DNA from: SIG450 sp045658425
GTDB lineage: Bacteria > Bacillota > Clostridia > UMGS1840 > HGM11507
Length of the DNA: 23,737 bases
Reading direction: 5' to 3'
Assembly (NCBI GenBank): GCA_045658425.1
Contig: JAZOVB010000055.1
Coordinates: 1 to 23,737, forward strand
Below the pieces are notes generated by a model, which did no database searches, was not told where the DNA came from, and worked only from the letters and a program-made list of their open reading frames with translations. Below are positions 9,067-16,664 of this stretch, piece by piece; within the stretch, counting starts at the first letter, position 1, and each line of letters opens with the position of its first letter. The position numbers and the translations under genes are program-made.

Positions 9067-9438
9067 ATGTCAGTGGTAAAACAAACAATAACTGATGCCG
9101 AATATGAGATAATGTGTGTGTTATGGAGTTCGGATGAGCTGCTTACGGTTGCCGATATTATAAAGAAGCTTGATAATAATGACTGGTCAGCATCCACCGT
9201 GGCAACCTTTATGGCAAGGCTTTTAAAAAAAGAGGTAATATCCTGCGAAAGAAGGGGAAAGGTCAATTATTATTATCCCGTTCTAAAGCAGAGTGAATAT
9301 GCTATTGATGAAACTGAGAATCTTCTGGCAAAAATGTTCAAGGGCTCGATAAAAAATCTTGTTGCTACACTCTATGAAAACAAAAAGCTTTCCAAAGAGG
9401 AAGTAGCAGACCTTAAAAAAATGTTTGAATTGGAGTAA
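9067..9438 (+). CDS. BlaI/MecI-family winged-helix repressor
   Basis: A 123-residue cytoplasmic repressor expected to bind the two upstream TACA..TGTA dyads as a dimer and to be cut when its partner protease is activated. The N-terminal winged helix is recognisable from LTDAEYEIM-x-VLW near residue 10, the TVADIIKKL helix, and the recognition region STVATFMARLLKKEVI near 45. The C-terminal dimerisation helices (about 80-123) contain NLVATLYENKKLS, which aligns with the region cleaved in staphylococcal BlaI. An AAGGGG box precedes the ATG. The stop codon lies 4 bases before the M56 start, so the two are co-expressed. The target is likely envelope stress or antibiotic response; no beta-lactamase or PBP2a gene is present here. 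Confidence 0.93.
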   Translation: MSVVKQTITDAEYEIMCVLWSSDELLTVADIIKKLDNNDWSASTVATFMARLLKKEVISCERRGKVNYYYPVLKQSEYAIDETENLLAKMFKGSIKNLVATLYENKKLSKEEVADLKKMFELE

Positions 9439-9442
9439 GAGG

Positions 9443-10267
9443 ATGAGAGAATTATTTGAAACTGTACTTATTTTAAGCCTGCTTGGATTTTTTCCGGCTC
9501 TTTTATTATTATGCTTAAAGCCCCTTACCACAAAGCGTTTTCCCGCAAAATGGCAGTATTATGTATGGATAACGGTGCTTATTGTAATGATTATTCCGGG
9601 ATATAAACTTATTCCGGACAGAGAGGTGGAAAGAATTCAGCAAATTACACAGGTAGAAGCACCGCAAACGGATATTTCTTCTGAAAACGGGCTTCAGAGT
9701 GAAACTTATGATGCTCCGCCGATTACGGAATTTAAAATAAATGTTTCCCCGGCACTTACGGTCAGTATATTTGATATATTATCCTTTGTGTGGTTCGGAG
9801 GAATGATAATTTACCTTGTAACAGTTATAATCAGTTACTTCCTTTACATATTAAGAAAAAGAAAAAATTCTGTATCAAAAGAGGAATGTGATGAATTAGC
9901 TTATGTAAAAGACGAGCTTGGAATCAGGCGCAAAATAAGGGTGAGAGCTTCTTACGATACTGCCTCACCGATGCTTGTGGGAGTTTTCTTTCCGGTGATA
10001 TATATTCCTTTGAAGGAAATTCCTTCTGATATGCTTAAGCTTGTATTTTTACACGAGCTTACCCACTATAAAAGAAAAGATCTTATTGTCAAATGGTTTG
10101 CCCTGTTTGTTAACGGGGTGCATTGGTTTAATCCTCTGTCCTATATTATAAGTGCCAATTTAAGTGAAGCCTGTGAGGTTTCCTGTGATATGGAGGTTAC
10201 AAAGAATATGGATGAAGAGGAGCAAAAGCTATATATGAAAACCATTCTGGCGCTTGTAGAAAAATAA
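9443..10267 (+). CDS. M56-family (BlaR1/MecR1-like) membrane metalloprotease lacking TM4 and sensor
   Basis: Expected to be the signal-transducing protease that inactivates the BlaI-type repressor. Membrane helices lie at about residues 5-28, 38-58 and 108-137, with a short outside loop rich in Q, T and S between TM2 and TM3. The cytoplasmic zinc site is HELTH (10052-10066, residue 204 on), followed by the downstream glutamate segment EACEVSCD. The protein is 274 residues, against about 585-600 for BlaR1/MecR1. It ends at MKTILALVEK, just before the point where BlaR1 has its linker, TM4 and extracellular sensor. I chose ATG 9443 because GGAG (9432-9435) is correctly placed for it; an in-frame ATG at 9425 would overlap the repressor gene. 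The next two genes appear to supply the missing part. Confidence 0.9.
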   Translation: MRELFETVLILSLLGFFPALLLLCLKPLTTKRFPAKWQYYVWITVLIVMIIPGYKLIPDREVERIQQITQVEAPQTDISSENGLQSETYDAPPITEFKINVSPALTVSIFDILSFVWFGGMIIYLVTVIISYFLYILRKRKNSVSKEECDELAYVKDELGIRRKIRVRASYDTASPMLVGVFFPVIYIPLKEIPSDMLKLVFLHELTHYKRKDLIVKWFALFVNGVHWFNPLSYIISANLSEACEVSCDMEVTKNMDEEEQKLYMKTILALVEK

Positions 10268-10281
10268 GGCGGTGAATTTAT

Positions 10282-11880
10282 ATGCTTGAAAAGTTATTTA
10301 CCACAAAAATGAGTGCGGATAAAAGAAAGCTTCAACTAAGATTTTCCAAAATCCGTTCAAAAAACAGTTATATATCCAAGCTTATTGCCATAGCGTTGTT
10401 TTTAGTTGTTTTAACGGCAGTTGTATCAGCTTCCGTTTATATTGCGGTTAATATAAGACAGGATGACGAAAAAACGGAAAATATAAAATTTACCTTTAAC
10501 AATAAGCCTGTAGTTTTTAAACACAAACCCTATATTCTTTCTGAAACCTTATCCGACGGATATAAAGGAAATCTTATGGCATTCTTCCCCTTGGAGGAGC
10601 TTTGCTTATCACTTGGCGCCCAATGTGAAATAAACGGAAGCCGTACAATGATAAAAATTCCCGATACGGGTTATGTTTATGAACTTGAAGCGGGAAATAA
10701 TAAAATATTCTATGACGGCGGAAAGGGTATTTATGAAGCAGAGTTCGGACCGGAAATAAGGGATTATATAATTTATATTCCTTATGAATTTATTGAATAT
10801 ATATGGATTGATTCCAATAATTATAATATTTTTGCAAGTATGCTGTATGAGAATGGTGAGTTGAATGTCCGCTTTGAAATTCCTATGTACTGGTTGGGGA
10901 AATATATTTGCGATGAAACCGAAGTTAATAAAGGTACTATCGTATTTAAGCATAAAAGAATATCCGAGCTGTATGATTTTGATGAAATTCTTTTTACAGT
11001 CAGGAAAAAAGCTGACAAGGATTTTGATAAGTATTTAAATACGGTAGAAAATCAGACCGTGGTGTGGCGAAATCCCGAATATGGATATGTCATAGGCAGA
11101 CCGACTGACCCTTACTATCAGTTTAAAAGACAAATCAAATACAATGAATTTCTTCATGAATACGAGAATATGAGAAGGGGAATTGACTATATAGAATCAA
11201 CCTTTTCATTAATAAAGGATGTTAAAACCTCTGTTATAACCAATGCGGAAAATATGTCCTATGCGGCAATAAAGGAGCTTCAGAGACAGGTTGATAACGG
11301 ACATTTTTCCTGGAGGCTTGACTATGAGCAGGTTATAAGGTCATTTATTTCAGGAAAGGGCTACAGTGCGGAGGACGGATATCTTGTGTCCTTTGCCGAT
11401 GATGGGGAAAAATGCAGCGGTATATTTACCCTTGGCAATTATCGCCACCATATAGAGCTTTTTAAGCCTGTTGATAAAACCGAAAAAGGGATATGGATAG
11501 TAAGAAGCTATAAGATGGTTGAGCCGGTAAAAATAAAGGAAGTCTCCTTTTATAAAATTAACCCTGAAAACAATACATTAAGTGATGAAAGGATAAAGCT
11601 TGATGAGGGCTGGTATAAGCTGCCTGCCTTTACCGGCTCCTTCATAAACTTCAACGGTGCCGTTCCCGAAACCGTAACCGCATATTTTACGGTAGCAGGA
11701 ACAAATATCGAGGAAACCAAAAAACAGGTCGGCTTTGCAAAAGCCCCCTTTAAGCAAATTCCCATATCGGTTGCACTAAGCTTTGAAAAGGATGATGTTA
11801 TAGGGCACTTGTATTATGTTTTTGGCTATGAAGACGGCTCAACAGTAAGATCGGATTTATATAATATTCTTATTAATTAA
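10282..11880 (+). CDS. Membrane-anchored ectodomain protein with Cu-amine-oxidase-N-like domain; putative split BlaR1 sensor subunit A
   Basis: The 532-residue protein begins with a basic cytoplasmic segment (MLEKLFTTKMSADKRKLQ, then RFSKIRS), followed by one membrane helix at about residues 33-57 and a large outside region. The first outside part (about 70-190) has the pattern FFPLEELCLSLGAQCEINGS...YIPYEFIEYI, typical of the copper amine oxidase N-terminal-like domain of Clostridia wall proteins. The middle contains GIWIVRSYKM, a type of ending I associate with Clostridia BlaR-like ectodomains. The last 75 residues look like an Ig-like strand set. The N-terminal segment matches the next gene at 20 of 26 positions and resembles the linker and TM4 that follow the protease in BlaR1. 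The weak site AAGGCGGTG precedes ATG. The ligand is unknown. Confidence 0.8.
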   Translation: MLEKLFTTKMSADKRKLQLRFSKIRSKNSYISKLIAIALFLVVLTAVVSASVYIAVNIRQDDEKTENIKFTFNNKPVVFKHKPYILSETLSDGYKGNLMAFFPLEELCLSLGAQCEINGSRTMIKIPDTGYVYELEAGNNKIFYDGGKGIYEAEFGPEIRDYIIYIPYEFIEYIWIDSNNYNIFASMLYENGELNVRFEIPMYWLGKYICDETEVNKGTIVFKHKRISELYDFDEILFTVRKKADKDFDKYLNTVENQTVVWRNPEYGYVIGRPTDPYYQFKRQIKYNEFLHEYENMRRGIDYIESTFSLIKDVKTSVITNAENMSYAAIKELQRQVDNGHFSWRLDYEQVIRSFISGKGYSAEDGYLVSFADDGEKCSGIFTLGNYRHHIELFKPVDKTEKGIWIVRSYKMVEPVKIKEVSFYKINPENNTLSDERIKLDEGWYKLPAFTGSFINFNGAVPETVTAYFTVAGTNIEETKKQVGFAKAPFKQIPISVALSFEKDDVIGHLYYVFGYEDGSTVRSDLYNILIN

Positions 11881-11899
11881 TTTAAGGAGTGTGAAGGCG

Positions 11900-12853
11900 T
11901 TGTTTGAAAACTTATATACTACTAAAATGAGTGCGCAAAAAAAGAAGCTGCAGCACCGTTTTTCGAAAATAAGATCGGAAAATGGGAAAAAATCAAAAAC
12001 AGCGGCTTTGATAATAAGCCTGATTTTAACTGCCTGTGTTTTGTGTGCAACAGTTGCTATTGCTGTTATAAATAAAAATAATGTTGACTCAAAGTCCGGT
12101 AATACACTTACGGCTCTTAAAACCGATAAACGCACCGGAGATAAATTTAATTTTCTTGTACTGGGATTAGATACTAATAACAGGGCAGATACAATTATGC
12201 TTCTGTCTTTTGGAGAAAATACTGTCAGAGGTTTTTCAATTCCGAGAGATACTGCGTTTACTACCGTGATGTCTGATGGGAAAATAAGGAAAATTTCGGA
12301 TATTCTTGCCGAAGAAAACCCAGACCAATTGGTTGTAGATGCCATCCGTAATAAGCTTGATATTCCCATTACATATTACATGAAGGTAAAGCTTTCGGCA
12401 GTAGAGACTTTGATAGACAGCATGGGCGGTCTTGAGTTTGATGTTCCGATGAATATGAAATACGAGGATTTAAGACAAAATCTTAATATAAGTCTTACAA
12501 AAGGGCGAAGAATCCTGACAGGTGCCGAGGTTTGCGGACTTTTGCAATTCAGAGACGGATATGCAAAGGGGGATATTACAAGAATTGAAATGGGACATGC
12601 TGTAATAAAGGAGTTTCTCAGACAAAAGCTCAATGAAAAAAATATAAATAAGCTACCCGAACTGATAGAAACTATAAAAAATAATGTTGTAACTAATTAT
12701 ACTTTTGCTGATTTTTCCGGGGATATAAAAAAATTTAAACAGTTAAAAACTGATATCAGCTTTAAAACTATTCCGGGAAGGATGCTTGTTACGGATACGG
12801 GTATTGCTGTTTATGAAATAGATTCGGAGAAATTAACGGATGAGGGAATTTAG
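11900..12853 (+). CDS. LytR-CpsA-Psr (LCP) domain protein with M56-linker-like N-terminus; putative split sensor/effector subunit B
   Basis: The LCP fold is clear: NFLVLGLD...RADTIML, SIPRDT, a GGLEFDVP segment, LTKGRRILTGAEVCGLLQFRDGY and GDITRIE. LCP enzymes transfer undecaprenyl-phosphate-linked glycopolymers (teichoic acids, capsule) to peptidoglycan outside the membrane. One membrane helix lies at about residues 33-57, and the domain fills the rest. The N-terminal 26 residues match 20 of those in the preceding gene. I prefer TTG 11900: AAGGAG (11884-11889) is well spaced for it, and the protein then aligns end to end with the neighbour's start. GTG 11891 is the alternative but would sit 1 base from that site. 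The usual Asn/Ala-rich KINaAy motif is replaced by KIRKISDI. It may be an active transferase, a sensor of lipid-linked polymer, or both. Confidence 0.88.
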   Translation: MFENLYTTKMSAQKKKLQHRFSKIRSENGKKSKTAALIISLILTACVLCATVAIAVINKNNVDSKSGNTLTALKTDKRTGDKFNFLVLGLDTNNRADTIMLLSFGENTVRGFSIPRDTAFTTVMSDGKIRKISDILAEENPDQLVVDAIRNKLDIPITYYMKVKLSAVETLIDSMGGLEFDVPMNMKYEDLRQNLNISLTKGRRILTGAEVCGLLQFRDGYAKGDITRIEMGHAVIKEFLRQKLNEKNINKLPELIETIKNNVVTNYTFADFSGDIKKFKQLKTDISFKTIPGRMLVTDTGIAVYEIDSEKLTDEGI

Positions 12854-12854
12854 T

Positions 12855-13835
12855 ATGAAGAAGATTCTTTTAATGATTCTTTGCTTTTTATTTTCAGCCG
12901 TCATAACGCATGCAGGCTCAATAGATACCGATCTTTCTTTTTATGATGATGCGCTGCTTTTTATTGGCTCGGTGGATGATTATGTTATTACGGATAATTC
13001 TGCTGACTATCCCGATGCGGAATATTCATTAACACTTACCCCTGTTAAAAAAATAAAGGGTGATGTGGTTCCTGGTGAAAAATTGAGCTTTGAAAATGTG
13101 CATTTGGGTAAGCTTAGGCTTAGGAAAAATATAAACTATCTTTTCGGCTGTTTAAAAAATCAGCTTTATATATGGGAGCTTGAATATTATGATAATCTCT
13201 TTGACTGGGAAAAGGATGATTATCATAAGGACAGTATAATACTTAAGGAAAGACATAATGATTCAATATCCGGCGGTATGCAGAAAAAGCTCCGCGAAGG
13301 AGCCTTTGAGAAAGCCGAAGCGGAAAGACTTGATATAGGTAATAAAAAACCGCTTCTGGAATATGCGAAAAATATTTCAGAGGCTGATAAAATAAGATTT
13401 ACAATTAACGGTGATACCGCATATATAGATAAAGAAAGTTTTTTGGAAATTTCAAGGAATATTAATATTACCAATATAAAAAACAGGACTGTTGAAAACA
13501 GCTTTTCGGGAGAGCTTTACGAAAACATTCTCTACATAGATGCACTTAATGAAGCCGACTCTTCCTTTGAAGGAATATTTATAGCTGTTACCCGAAAGGG
13601 TGAGGTTGACCGGTATAATATGGTTATGAGCAGTCTTATGACGGCTGATTATGAAATGGATAAGTCCGATTTACAAAAGCTGTATTCTCTTTTGCCTGAC
13701 GATATAACTTATAAGCTTAAAAATACAGGTGTAATACATTCGGATAAAGCCCCTTTTAATCTCTTGCGGTTGTTTTTGCCGCTTGTATTTATTGGTGTTA
13801 TCTTAATAACCGTAAAGTTATTTCGGAAGAAATAA
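12855..13835 (+). CDS. Type I membrane protein of unknown function, last gene of the BlaI/M56 operon
   Basis: I do not recognise the family. The protein is 326 residues. A clear signal peptide (MKKILLMILCFLFSAVITHA, probable cleavage before GS) is followed by an outside region of about 275 residues, and then one membrane helix near the end (LPLVFIGVILITVKLF) with a short RKK tail, so nearly all of it faces outward. The first 120 residues look beta-rich (SLTLTPVKKIKGDVVPGEKLSF, then a Trp/Tyr-rich segment). The middle is charged and helical. I chose ATG 12855, one base after the LCP stop, because GAGGGA (12842-12847) is spaced for it and it opens directly on the signal peptide; ATG 12840 would overlap the LCP gene. 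The context suggests a partner in the same envelope-sensing pathway. Confidence 0.75.
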   Translation: MKKILLMILCFLFSAVITHAGSIDTDLSFYDDALLFIGSVDDYVITDNSADYPDAEYSLTLTPVKKIKGDVVPGEKLSFENVHLGKLRLRKNINYLFGCLKNQLYIWELEYYDNLFDWEKDDYHKDSIILKERHNDSISGGMQKKLREGAFEKAEAERLDIGNKKPLLEYAKNISEADKIRFTINGDTAYIDKESFLEISRNINITNIKNRTVENSFSGELYENILYIDALNEADSSFEGIFIAVTRKGEVDRYNMVMSSLMTADYEMDKSDLQKLYSLLPDDITYKLKNTGVIHSDKAPFNLLRLFLPLVFIGVILITVKLFRKK

Positions 13836-13871
13836 AAAATCCTGTTTTGCATTTGCAAAACAGGATTTTTT
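13834..13871. terminator. Bidirectional terminator between convergent genes
   Basis: A 17-bp perfect stem (13834-13850 with 13855-13871) with loop ATTT has an A6 run on one side and a T6 run on the other, so it works in both directions. It overlaps the stop codons of the membrane-protein gene and of the minus-strand ribbon-helix-helix gene. Confidence 0.9.
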
Positions 13872-14052
13872 AATTGATTTCCACATCGTCAACCGAGTTT
13901 TCCAGGATGATGTTTATAAGCTCGTTTCTTGAACGGTTGCTTTTATCGGCCAGCTCATCGATTTTTTTTAAAGTTCCTTCCTTTATACGTACCGATATAA
14001 CCTTGTATCCGTCATCACCTTTTTTGTTTATTTTTATTGTTCCTTTTGCCAC
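13870..14052 (-). CDS. Small ribbon-helix-helix (CopG/Arc-like) protein
   Basis: The 60-residue protein has the pattern YKVISVRIKEGTLKKIDELADKSNRSRNELINIIL: a beta strand of alternating residues, an amphipathic helix, a basic turn (KSNRSRNE) and a second helix, which is the ribbon-helix-helix DNA-binding fold. The start is GTG (complement of 14050-14052) with GAGGTGA (complement of 14062-14068) upstream. It stands alone with no toxin-like neighbour, so it may be an autonomous transcription factor or an orphan antitoxin-like protein. The target is unknown; the AT-rich 14060-14130 stretch just upstream is a plausible place for autoregulation. Confidence 0.82.
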   Translation of the reverse strand: MAKGTIKINKKGDDGYKVISVRIKEGTLKKIDELADKSNRSRNELINIILENSVDDVEIN

Positions 14053-14136
14053 TTAAATCACCTCATATTATAATTATATTATTTTTATATTCATAAATAT
14101 ATATTATAAAAATATTCAAAATATATTAATTATATA

Positions 14137-14165
14137 TTGACAATTGTGCGGGTAAGTGATATTTT
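14137..14165 (+). promoter_or_regulatory. Possible upstream promoter for the SLH gene
   Basis: TTGACA (14137-14142) has a consensus -35 sequence, and TATTTT (14160-14165) follows after 17 bp. The -10 box is poor, so this may be weak or may serve a regulator. Confidence 0.35.
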
Positions 14166-14213
14166 AGAAAGAGGAAAAGAGGTGAGGAAATTTAATAAAA
14201 CAGGTTTTCTTAT

Positions 14214-14242
14214 TTGACTATTTACGGTTATGGTGTTATAAT
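14214..14242 (+). promoter_or_regulatory. Near-consensus sigma-A promoter of the SLH gene
   Basis: TTGACT (14214-14219) and TATAAT (14237-14242) are spaced by exactly 17 bp, 30 bases ahead of the start codon. It is the best promoter match in the window, implying strong expression with a very short leader. Confidence 0.8.
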
Positions 14243-14271
14243 TCTAAAAAAAGATGAATCGAGGAAAAAAT

Positions 14272-15240
14272 ATGAAAAAACTGCTTATTATATCAATTCT
14301 TATTTTTACTTTATTTAGCAGCTCGGTAATAGCGGATACAGGTAAAGTTAATACTTTCCCCGGAGAAGATGTTGTTTTTAAATTTTCTTTTTCTGAGAAT
14401 GTAAAAACCATCACATCAGATTTTTTAATTAAACCTGAGGGGAAAACAGTTCTTAACATAAGTTTTAAGGGATATGAGAAAGATTTTACTGCAACCTTAA
14501 AGCTTATAAACAAAACGCAGAATAAGGAAATATATAATCAACCTGCTAACTTTTTATGTGTACCTGAAGATGCAGGTGTGGAATACTACAGCTATTTTGT
14601 TATCTATCCTACTGAACTTGTGGTTGATAATGAATACTATATTGAAGTATCAAATCCTGATAAAGAAAATGTATCGGGGGAAATTGAAATTTCGGGAAAT
14701 GTAAAAATGCTTACCGATTTGGCTAAGCTTAATAATATGGGGATTGGAAATCATATTGAACACGGGCCTTTTAACGGTGTCACCAGAGGTGAATTTGCTA
14801 AACTTGTAACCCAGACCTTGAAAATGGAGAATATTTCTTCGGTATGTACTTTTTTAGATGTTGATGAAAAAACACCATATTATAACGATATAGCGGTAAT
14901 TCAAAGTATGAAATTTGCGGATGGAAACGGAGAAAATATGTATCTTCCCGAAAACCTGATTTCATATTATGAAGCGGTTAAACTCATTGTGTGTATGCTT
15001 GGATATAAAGGAGAATCACAAGCGGTTGGTTATCCTCAGGGATATATGAATACTGCCAATAAGCTCGGACTTATTCTGTATCCGGGGATTGAGGACAGAG
15101 TGATAACTTTTGAGGAAATATCCGAAATACTATTTAAAGCTCTTGATACTCCTGTTTTGGAACAAAATGTATTTGGCTCGGAAGAAAATTATACAACATC
15201 AAATCAGTTGACTTTAAAAGAAAAATACCATAGTAATTAA
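14272..15240 (+). CDS. Secreted SLH-domain protein, short
   Basis: The 322-residue protein is likely held to the cell wall through its SLH domains. A signal peptide (MKKLLIISILIFTLFSSSVIA) is followed by a beta-rich domain (about 22-150), then SLH repeats: GVTRGEFAKLVTQTL with TFLDVDEKTPYYNDI, then FADGNGENMYLPENLISYYEAVKLIVCMLGY, and a weaker third ending in FEEISEILFKAL. It stops soon after, at YTTSNQLTLKEKYHSN. In large Clostridia surface proteins a similar segment usually continues into long passenger regions, so this may be a minimal or truncated anchor. I chose ATG 14272 because GAGG (14261-14264) is placed for it and it opens on the signal peptide; ATG 14254 is the alternative. Its own near-consensus promoter and terminator make it monocistronic. 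Confidence 0.85.
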   Translation: MKKLLIISILIFTLFSSSVIADTGKVNTFPGEDVVFKFSFSENVKTITSDFLIKPEGKTVLNISFKGYEKDFTATLKLINKTQNKEIYNQPANFLCVPEDAGVEYYSYFVIYPTELVVDNEYYIEVSNPDKENVSGEIEISGNVKMLTDLAKLNNMGIGNHIEHGPFNGVTRGEFAKLVTQTLKMENISSVCTFLDVDEKTPYYNDIAVIQSMKFADGNGENMYLPENLISYYEAVKLIVCMLGYKGESQAVGYPQGYMNTANKLGLILYPGIEDRVITFEEISEILFKALDTPVLEQNVFGSEENYTTSNQLTLKEKYHSN

Positions 15241-15244
15241 GATA

Positions 15245-15277
15245 AAAAGCACTTGCAACAAAAATGCAAGTGCTTTT
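15245..15277. terminator. Bidirectional terminator between SLH and methyltransferase genes
   Basis: A 13-bp perfect stem (AAAAGCACTTGCA / TGCAAGTGCTTTT) with loop ACAAAAA lies between the convergent stop codons. It has T-rich flanks on one strand and A-rich on the other. Confidence 0.85.
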
Positions 15278-15280
15278 AAA

Positions 15281-16114
15281 TTATTTTTCTATAACGCAAA
15301 CCGCCATCTTTACAAACATTTCCTTTAAAACAGGAAGCTTTGCCAGAGGTGCTACAATGCTTCGTAAGGGCATTTCAGTGTAATAAACAGGCTTAATATT
15401 AAGCTTATTTAAAATACGCTTGAAGCGTTTTATAGTCATTTTGTTTATATAAGAGAAATATTCTTTGCCGTTTTCATCCTTTGAAATTCTGAAATTAATT
15501 CTTGACTCTCCGTCTGGTAAATTCTTAACAAGTGCCTTATAATCTCTTATAAGAGTTTTTTCTGAAAAGAATAAGTGAACCCAGGGGATATTTATTGCAT
15601 CGCTTAAATGAGCACCGAAAGGATGATTGTAGGGGGGAAAATTAATGTAAACTCTGCCACCTTTGGTTAAGACTCTTAAAACCTCTTTGAGTACCTCCTC
15701 AGGCTCTCCCACATGCTCCATTGCATCATTCATAATTATAGTATCAAAGGAATTGTCGGGATAAGGAAGTTTTTTTGCATTGGCGTGAACAAATGTAAAA
15801 TGTTCGGAAAGATTAAGAGATTTTGCAAGTGCCTCACTTTCTTCTTTATATGAAGCCACAACATCAACCCCGTAAACATGCTTGGCACCGAGAGTAATGT
15901 AGTATAAGGATTTTCCACCTGCTCCGCAGCCAATGTCAAGAACAGTTTTTCCTTTAAACATTTCTTCCTTTGTGGCACACCCCATATAGTTTTTGATTGT
16001 ATCCGCACCTTTTTCAAATTGCCACATTGCATAGGTTTTAACACCATCATTGTTAAGATTGAAAGGGTGAATAACCGGTTTGAAAAGCTTGTTTATTTTT
16101 AAAAGAAAGCTCAT
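15281..16114 (-). CDS. Class I SAM-dependent methyltransferase
   Basis: The 277-residue protein has a Methyltransf_11-type Rossmann core. SAM-binding motif I is KTVLDIGCGAGGKSLYY (about residue 56 on), the acidic end of strand 2 is VYGVDVV, motif II is SFDTIIMNDAMEHVGEPEEVL, and motif III is LTKGGRVYINFPPY. The roughly 110 residues after the core (HLFFSEKTLI..., ending CVIEK) are variable and probably set the substrate. I cannot tell the substrate; similar proteins occur in glycan and small-molecule loci. GAGGTG (complement of 16122-16127) marks the ATG start. It is divergent from the yqhY operon, and its stop meets the shared terminator of the SLH gene. Confidence 0.85.
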   Translation of the reverse strand: MSFLLKINKLFKPVIHPFNLNNDGVKTYAMWQFEKGADTIKNYMGCATKEEMFKGKTVLDIGCGAGGKSLYYITLGAKHVYGVDVVASYKEESEALAKSLNLSEHFTFVHANAKKLPYPDNSFDTIIMNDAMEHVGEPEEVLKEVLRVLTKGGRVYINFPPYNHPFGAHLSDAINIPWVHLFFSEKTLIRDYKALVKNLPDGESRINFRISKDENGKEYFSYINKMTIKRFKRILNKLNIKPVYYTEMPLRSIVAPLAKLPVLKEMFVKMAVCVIEK

Positions 16115-16190
16115 AAAAGCACCTCGAATTAATAATTATATATATATAATATCATATAAAAAATAAAAAATAAAGTTTTTTTAAAAAATA

Positions 16191-16219
16191 TTGAAAAATC
16201 ATATAAAAAATGTTAGAAT
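16191..16219 (+). promoter_or_regulatory. Promoter of the yqhY-nusB-dxs operon
   Basis: TTGAAA (16191-16196) and TAGAAT (16214-16219) are 17 bp apart, ahead of a strong AAAGGAGG site and the yqhY start. A second TATAAT at 16224-16229 has no good -35 box. No terminator is visible before the window end. Confidence 0.65.
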
Positions 16220-16261
16220 ATAGTATAATGCAAATATTATAATCAAAAGGAGGCAATATCA

Positions 16262-16654
16262 ATGAAAAAATTTGAAGAAGAAAAGAACAATGTTGTAATC
16301 GAAGCCGGGGAAGTTAAGGTTTCAGAAAATGTTGTTGCGTCCATTGCAAAAAATGCTCTTATGGAGGTTGAAGGGGTTTACGGTGTAATCGGTGACGAGG
16401 CAGAAGCTAAAGAAGGAGTTGCAAAAATCCTTGATATGATTTCCAATAAGGCTACAGGTAAGGATAAGGGCATAAAGGTATATACCAAGGATAATGAACT
16501 TTATCTTGAAATATTTGTTATACTTAATTACGGCACAAATCTTATAAATGTTTCCAGAAAAATTCAGGAACAGGTTAAGGAAGCCGTTGAAAGCATAGTT
16601 GGTCTGCATGTTGTGGATGTAGATATTTATATTGAGGGCGTTCACGCGGAATAG
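16262..16654 (+). CDS. yqhY: Asp23/Gls24-family (DUF322, YqhY-like) protein
   Basis: The 130-residue cytoplasmic protein belongs to the alkaline-shock Asp23 family. Diagnostic segments are VSENVVASIAKNALMEVEGVYGV near the N-terminus and LYLEIFVILNYGTNLINVSRKIQEQV..AVESIVGLHVVDVDIYIEGV at the C-terminus. In Bacillus subtilis the paralogue yqhY lies beside the fatty-acid genes accBC and before nusB, and has been connected with lipid synthesis; here the nusB side of that arrangement is kept. A charged insertion (EAEAKEG...KATGKDKG) lies in the middle. An AAAGGAGG site 8 bases upstream fixes the ATG. It is the first gene of the long operon. Confidence 0.93.
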   Translation: MKKFEEEKNNVVIEAGEVKVSENVVASIAKNALMEVEGVYGVIGDEAEAKEGVAKILDMISNKATGKDKGIKVYTKDNELYLEIFVILNYGTNLINVSRKIQEQVKEAVESIVGLHVVDVDIYIEGVHAE

Positions 16655-16664
16655 AGGAGAAGCT

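Noticed and set aside
10255..10300. Frameshift splitting a normal BlaR1 gene
   Set aside because: The second gene has its own ribosome binding site and ATG, and a third gene begins with the same segment, so the split looks evolved and not a single recent mutation.
11857..12369. 170-codon minus-strand frame over the LCP gene start
   Set aside because: It is a shadow of two well-supported plus-strand genes and has no family features.
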